The position numbers and the translations under genes were made by a program. 19,504 nucleotides of DNA from Clostridia bacterium. GTDB lineage: Bacteria; Bacillota; Clostridia; Christensenellales; UBA1242. The notes beneath the pieces are model-generated. The model was given only the letters and a program-made list of their open reading frames with translations, was not told the origin of the DNA and made no database searches. Location: positions 1-19,504 of the forward strand of contig JAFTJJ010000053.1 of the NCBI GenBank assembly GCA_017456465.1, written 5' to 3'. Positions 19,019 to 19,504 of this stretch are shown here, piece by piece (within the stretch, counting starts at the first letter, position 1; each line of letters opens with the position of its first letter).

Positions 19019-19504
19019 CTTTCGTTTCCTCCTTGTGAACCAGCTTGTGCCTGGTTATAAATTTGATTTCTCATTTCTGTTGTCGCTTTCAAAAACACTT
19101 CATGATAGTTTGGATGTTCCAATTCATTAAAGCCCTGTTTCTCCATCTCCTCTTCAATAGCCATATCCGTCTGATGCGCCAATTTTAGATAATCGCGAAC
19201 TTCATCAAAACCAATCTTGTCAAGACCATTTTGCGACAAATCGCACCTTCCAACATTTTCACAAATTCGTGCACCGCGATCAAGCATGAAATCAACCATA
19301 TCAATTATCGTGTCTTTTCTTTGCTGATTTTCGATTTTTGCTTTTTCGTTTGCACGCTGAATTTGAACTCGCCTTCGTCTTTCTTCTTGAATTTGTTGAT
19401 CTCTTCTTTTTTCGTGATCACCAGACAAAGAAATTGGTTTTCTATGTGGATAAATTGCCTTGATTGGACCTTGTTGAATCGAATGCATGAGTAATGTTCC
19501 AGTC
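19015..19504 (-). CDS. charged helical protein of unknown function, cut by window edge
   Basis: The frame is open to the right edge: codons for TGTLL precede the Met at 19488 with no stop and no SD, so the true start is probably outside the window. The visible part has a basic Arg/Gln/Glu-rich helix (EERRRRVQIQRANEK, likely coiled coil), then an acidic helical half (MVDFMLDRGARICENVGRCD, EMEKQGFNELEH) ending in a Gln/Gly-rich tail (QAQAGSQGGNER). There is no membrane segment. It is translationally coupled to the lipoprotein gene downstream, so a shared function is likely. Not recognised. Confidence 0.7.
   Translation of the reverse strand, partial: TGTLLMHSIQQGPIKAIYPHRKPISLSGDHEKRRDQQIQEERRRRVQIQRANEKAKIENQQRKDTIIDMVDFMLDRGARICENVGRCDLSQNGLDKIGFDEVRDYLKLAHQTDMAIEEEMEKQGFNELEHPNYHEVFLKATTEMRNQIYNQAQAGSQGGNER

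Overview
The window is AT-rich, with short intergenic gaps, strong purine-rich Shine-Dalgarno (SD) sequences, many near-consensus sigma-A promoters (TTGACA / TATAAT type) and frequent intrinsic terminators. Together with spoIIE (endospore formation), the pflA-pflB pair (anaerobic pyruvate metabolism) and a SERCA-like cation ATPase, this points to an anaerobic, spore-forming low-GC Firmicute (Clostridia-like), probably an uncultured one. The species cannot be told from the sequence.

Left part (1-3600): the C-terminal two thirds of a Ca2+-type P-ATPase, cut by the window edge just after its phosphorylation motif; a family-8 glycosyltransferase with its own promoter; a shared bidirectional terminator; and, on the minus strand, a two-gene unit of a 42-residue membrane peptide and a 295-residue membrane-anchored protein of unknown function. 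3597-7342 (minus) holds tilS and spoIIE, a pairing also known from Bacillus and Clostridia.

7391-8005 is the most unusual stretch. A strong promoter reads into five tandem units with a ~114-nt period. The second is an intact tRNA-Arg(ACG) with encoded CCA. The other four are tRNA-derived: they keep the acceptor ends and T-arm, but carry a 17-18-nt hairpin inserted in the T loop. Four of the five units are followed by their own intrinsic terminator.

8031-10054 (minus) is an ABC exporter gene with an elaborate leader: promoter, 22-codon leader peptide, and two mutually exclusive RNA pairings, one of which hides the transporter's SD and looks like a terminator. Divergent from it is a methyltransferase-like gene whose promoter places the transcript start almost on the ATG (apparently leaderless).

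11135-14239 is a pflA-pflB operon (activase first, 4-nt overlap), with a perfect 18-bp palindrome in its leader. 14287-18217 carries a four-TM protein, a dUTPase, a GT2 polyprenyl-phosphate glycosyltransferase coupled to a zinc-ribbon membrane protein, an alpha/beta hydrolase and an acidic 86-residue protein. The right edge (minus) has a lipoprotein translationally coupled to a charged, helical protein that runs off the window.

No insertion sequence, CRISPR array, rRNA or phage gene was recognised. The region looks like core chromosome with one strange tRNA-derived array and one attenuator-controlled transporter.
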